From Nymphaea colorata (taxonomy: Eukaryota; Streptophyta; Magnoliopsida; Nymphaeales; Nymphaeaceae): 64,000 bases of DNA. How positions within the stretch are numbered: the first letter of the stretch is position 1; each line of letters begins with the position of its first letter. A program made the translations under genes and the position numbers. Below are positions 60,966-64,000 of this stretch, one piece after another. Where the stretch lies: contig NC_045139.1 in the NCBI RefSeq assembly GCF_008831285.2, positions 18,088,354 to 18,152,353 of the forward strand. Reading direction: 5' to 3'. The notes under the pieces are model-generated. The model saw only the letters and a program-made list of their open reading frames with translations. It was not told the DNA's origin and did no database searches.

Positions 60966-62070
60966 GTGGTGATTATTCTCACCTTCTTCTCGTTAAACTA
61001 ATGTTCATCATTTCTGTTTCTTTTAATATGTTATTTGCTTGCTCAGTTCTTGATTCGTGTCTTGTATTCTGCTATATACCATAGATCTGCGTCGATCATA
61101 TTGAATATGCTTGAGCAACTGAGTTTTGTAAATGGTTAACATGTTTCATCAACATCTGAGAGATGCAAAAGTTCGTCTGTGTCATGCAAGCAACAAAACT
61201 CACTTCACGGATACGAGCAATGCCTGTGACTACTCTATTGCCTGTTCCATTAATGGGAATGGAGTATCACACTCAATCTGGGTAGGGACTAGGGAGTAAG
61301 GGAGGATAATTTTGCGAGCTTTTACTGCATCGTGTGTGAGCAATCAATCTTAAATGTCGAGTTAATGCTGATTTCTTGGGTGCAGGACAATGGTCAGATC
61401 CTGATTCCCAAATATGGGGCAGGACATGATGAATCTCATAATGTTTTACTTTCACTGGCCGTTGATATCATTTCTTAAAAGGTTTCTTCTTACTTGCAGT
61501 AGATTATCATTTATGATTTTCATATGCTGGCTGAACTGAGTTATTGTTTCTACAATAATGTCAATTTTCAACAATCCTTGTAGGTGCTAAAGTTTAGCAT
61601 TGTGGCTACATTTATATCGCTTACGTGGATGTTATTGAGTTTTTACATGCAAAGGATAATGGTTGGAGGACCTGAAATCTCTTGATAGTTAGAGACTGTC
61701 ATCAATATCTTGGGAATTCTGAGACACCAATAGTGAGGATTCAAATTATTGTGCTGAAATGTGATAGAGCCCTTTATATTGCTTGCATAGTAAGCATCTG
61801 AGCTAGTAAAAAGCTCTAAGTTGCCTACTGGTGGTTTGAAAGCAGTAAGAAAAAATTGTCATTCAGGTTACTAGTAAGTTTTGAACTCACAGGAGGGCAC
61901 TAAGCGATATAATTAATTTCATATCTCTTGGATGTAAATGATTTTTTCACTTATGTGATGGGCAATGATAATCTCATGAGGTGGTACTTGGCAGTTGTTG
62001 TTGCCTTTTTCATTAGAAAATTTGAGCTCGGTTATTGGTGCATATTATGTCATACGAGTACTACTAAAAT
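60966..62070 (+). other. presumed intron of the SET-domain gene
   Basis: Non-coding, AT-rich. Two stretches that follow AG dinucleotides (about 61386-61478 and 61585-61685) were tested as exon 3. Both give short peptides ending in stops and do not continue the SET fold. Confidence 0.4.
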
Positions 62071-64000
62071 CAATGTTGTAAAAAGCGTATCGTAAGCCGT
62101 ATCAGTCTAGCTTTAAGATACGTTGTATCGTAAAATATCGTAATGTATCGTATCTGTATTGTATTTAAAAAAGAAAAAAGAAAAGAATATGAAAAAAATC
62201 AGTAAAAATCAAGAATAATATGTTCTTCATGAAAAACATGTTTTACAGAATGACAGACTTATTATTGCTATAAAGTTGCGGTTCATAATTCATAAACATC
62301 GGTTCATAATTCATAAACATCAAAATTCATAACAATATCAATCTAGAAAGCACAACAAGGACATAATATAACATAACGTATATCATAATTTCATAACCAT
62401 AGATTTATAAGTCATAAGTTCCGTAAGTCTATGAGATAACACATCAAAAAACAAGTTTTAAATGTTATGTATTACATCACAAGATGATCATGGAATTGTG
62501 AAAATGTTCAATGTCGATACATATAAAATGAAAACACTCTCAACTCTCATTCATAATCTTCATCATCTTCATTCTCATCCTCATCTCCATCTTCTTCTTT
62601 ATCTTCATCTTCATGAATTTAAAGATCCTCACCAACATATCCAGTAGACTCTCCTTCATCAGCAATTTTTGATGCTTCAGCTTCAGGGTTGAAGCATTGA
62701 AGATCATCATCATTAAATATTGTAGTTGCTTCTTCCTCAATTCATGGTCCTAGATCTTCAAAGTTTTCTAAGTTGATAGGATCAAACTAAGATGTGTGCT
62801 TTCTTGCTGATGTTTTTTGTAATTGTCTATGTTAAATAAGAGAAAACTTGTTAATAGATAATTATATATAAACATATTATAAAACAAATGTAAATATTAA
62901 GCTGTGTTACCTTTGTTTCAACCTCATATTATATCGAACAAAGACAAAGTCATTCAACCTTTTATGTTCGAGCCTATTCATTTTCTTGCTATGGATATGT
63001 TGGAAAACACTCTAATTCCTTTCACATCCACTATCACTACATGTCTGGTTGAGGACTTTAATTGCAAAAAGTCTTAGGTTTGGACAATCATGCCTAAACC
63101 TATTCCACCACAAATCTAAACAAAAATAAAACAAATCTCATGTAAAAAAGTTAAAACAATAAAAAAGAGTCAAAGGTAACAAATGCAAAATAAATTAAAA
63201 GTTTTTATGTATATACCAAGATGTTTTTATGTATTAAAAGTTGAACGACGGAGCTTATTCCCATGTCTCCTACACAATTATCATATAGATCCAACCATTG
63301 TGTACAACATCTTGTGCTCTACAATCTTTCATAACACTTTAGCACAATCTAACAAACCATGTGTGACTTCTCTATCTTTTTTAAATGTAGTAGAAAATCT
63401 AAGTGCAGGATTTAGACAGTAAGCTGCTGCATGAAGAGGTTGATGAACCTGTCCAGTCCACCTTTTATCTATAATCTTTCATATGGGCATATATAATTTT
63501 TTCTTCTCTTTCAAGTTGTTTCGAATTGCTTCTTTTGCTTTATCTATAACCTCATATAAGTACCCTATGAAAGGCCTATCCTCGCAGTCAGCTAACTTGA
63601 AAATTTTAACTAATGGAACACAAAACTTCAATAGCTTCACACATGATTCTCAAAATTCGTTATTAAATATAATATCCACAACTAAAGAAGATTTTCTTTT
63701 AGGAGCACGTGGATATGTAGCCCATTCTTTTCTAGAGAACATCTGCCTCAACAGAGTTCTTTGTTTCACTATACTCTACACAGTCAATGCATTTATGACA
63801 AATTTAGTTTGTGCAGGTCGTATTATTTCAACTCCTTTTTGTAAATTTTCTCATCAAACTCAATACATATGTATGATTATAGATAAATTTTGTAATCTCT
63901 TGACATTGGTCAACAACTGATTTCATAGCACACATCTCAATAAGATCTTGAAGCATTAGATTAACACAATCAACGGCACATGAACTCCAATAAAATGTTC
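62071..64000 (-). mobile_element. hAT DNA transposon with decayed transposase, truncated by the window edge
   Basis: The terminus CAATGTTGTAAAAAGCGTAT is the same 20 bases as at 30400 and is preceded by ACTAAAAT as the possible 8-bp target duplication. The transposase is encoded towards this end on the minus strand. The other terminus lies outside the window. Its first ~560 bp matches the internally deleted copy at 30400, so this is the transposase-carrying relative in the family. Confidence 0.85.
62555..64000 (-). pseudogene. hAT transposase (DUF659/dimerisation type), several stops
   Basis: Reading the minus strand from the window edge: YWSSCAVDCVNLMLQDL; RPAQTKFVINALTVYSIVKQ; KEWATYPRAPKRK; NEFWESCVKLLKFCVPLVKI (near 63600); RWTGQVHQPLHAAAYCLNPA (near 63430); then the C-terminal hAT dimerisation region WWNRFRHDCPNLRLFAIKVL and CSDSGCERN*SVFQHIHSKK (about 62926-63115), followed by DPINLENFEDLGP*IEEE and an Asp/Glu-rich tail. 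The order is that of plant hAT transposases with DUF659 and hAT-C domains. In-frame stops include TAG at the W of CERNWS, TGA at the W of GPWIEE and TGA in AKVL*KIVEHK. It is therefore not functional. The N-terminal BED zinc finger would lie beyond 64000. Confidence 0.85.

Noticed and set aside
61386-61478. Exon 3 of the SET-domain gene (DNGQILIPKYGAG...)
   Set aside because: In phase after an AG, but it ends in a stop after about 30 residues and shows no SET-domain similarity.

Overview
The window is nuclear DNA from a flowering plant. It has long AT-rich introns, plant-specific gene families (INDETERMINATE DOMAIN zinc finger, ARC3, G2-like/GARP factor), a Ty1/copia element primed by initiator tRNA-Met, hAT and LINE remnants, and many CT/AT/GT microsatellites. 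The species cannot be named from the sequence. Exon models below were built by hand from reading frame, splice sites, phase and family similarity; no search was run.

Layout. 1-4691: non-coding flank and upstream region of an IDD gene. 4692-7662 (+): complete three-exon IDD C2H2 transcription factor, 579 aa, whose first intron appears to be GC-AG. 7663-14502: SSR-rich intergenic DNA. 14503-32001 (+): complete 16-exon ARC3 gene (776 aa), the FtsZ-like/MORN-repeat regulator of chloroplast division-site placement. Two non-autonomous hAT elements with imperfect 8-bp target duplications sit in its introns. 32709-33417 (-): LINE 3' remnant. 36458-39205 (-): complete six-exon GARP/G2-like Myb factor (342 aa) with EAR-type repression motifs. 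39206-49897: largely empty, except for a W-box cluster and one unassigned short ORF. 49921-55326: structurally intact, very young Ty1/copia retrotransposon with a 1429-codon polyprotein. 55350-58756: intergenic, with a tandem duplication and a LINE RT scrap. 58757-59068 (-): single-exon mitochondrial complex I subunit NDUFB7. 60499 onward (+): first two exons of a SET-domain methyltransferase gene that probably continues beyond the window, with a decayed hAT transposase element (62071 to the end, - strand) apparently in its intron.

The host genes are ordinary, unrelated neighbours and do not form a pathway. I did not find a new multi-gene system. The most unusual signals are: a 23-bp duplication exactly flush with both ends of the copia element, where about 5 bp is normal; TG...TA LTR ends; the GC-AG intron in the IDD gene; a 98-bp loop-free palindrome at 34686-34783; and a small hAT family with one transposase-bearing relative and two non-autonomous copies, one of which may carry captured host sequence.
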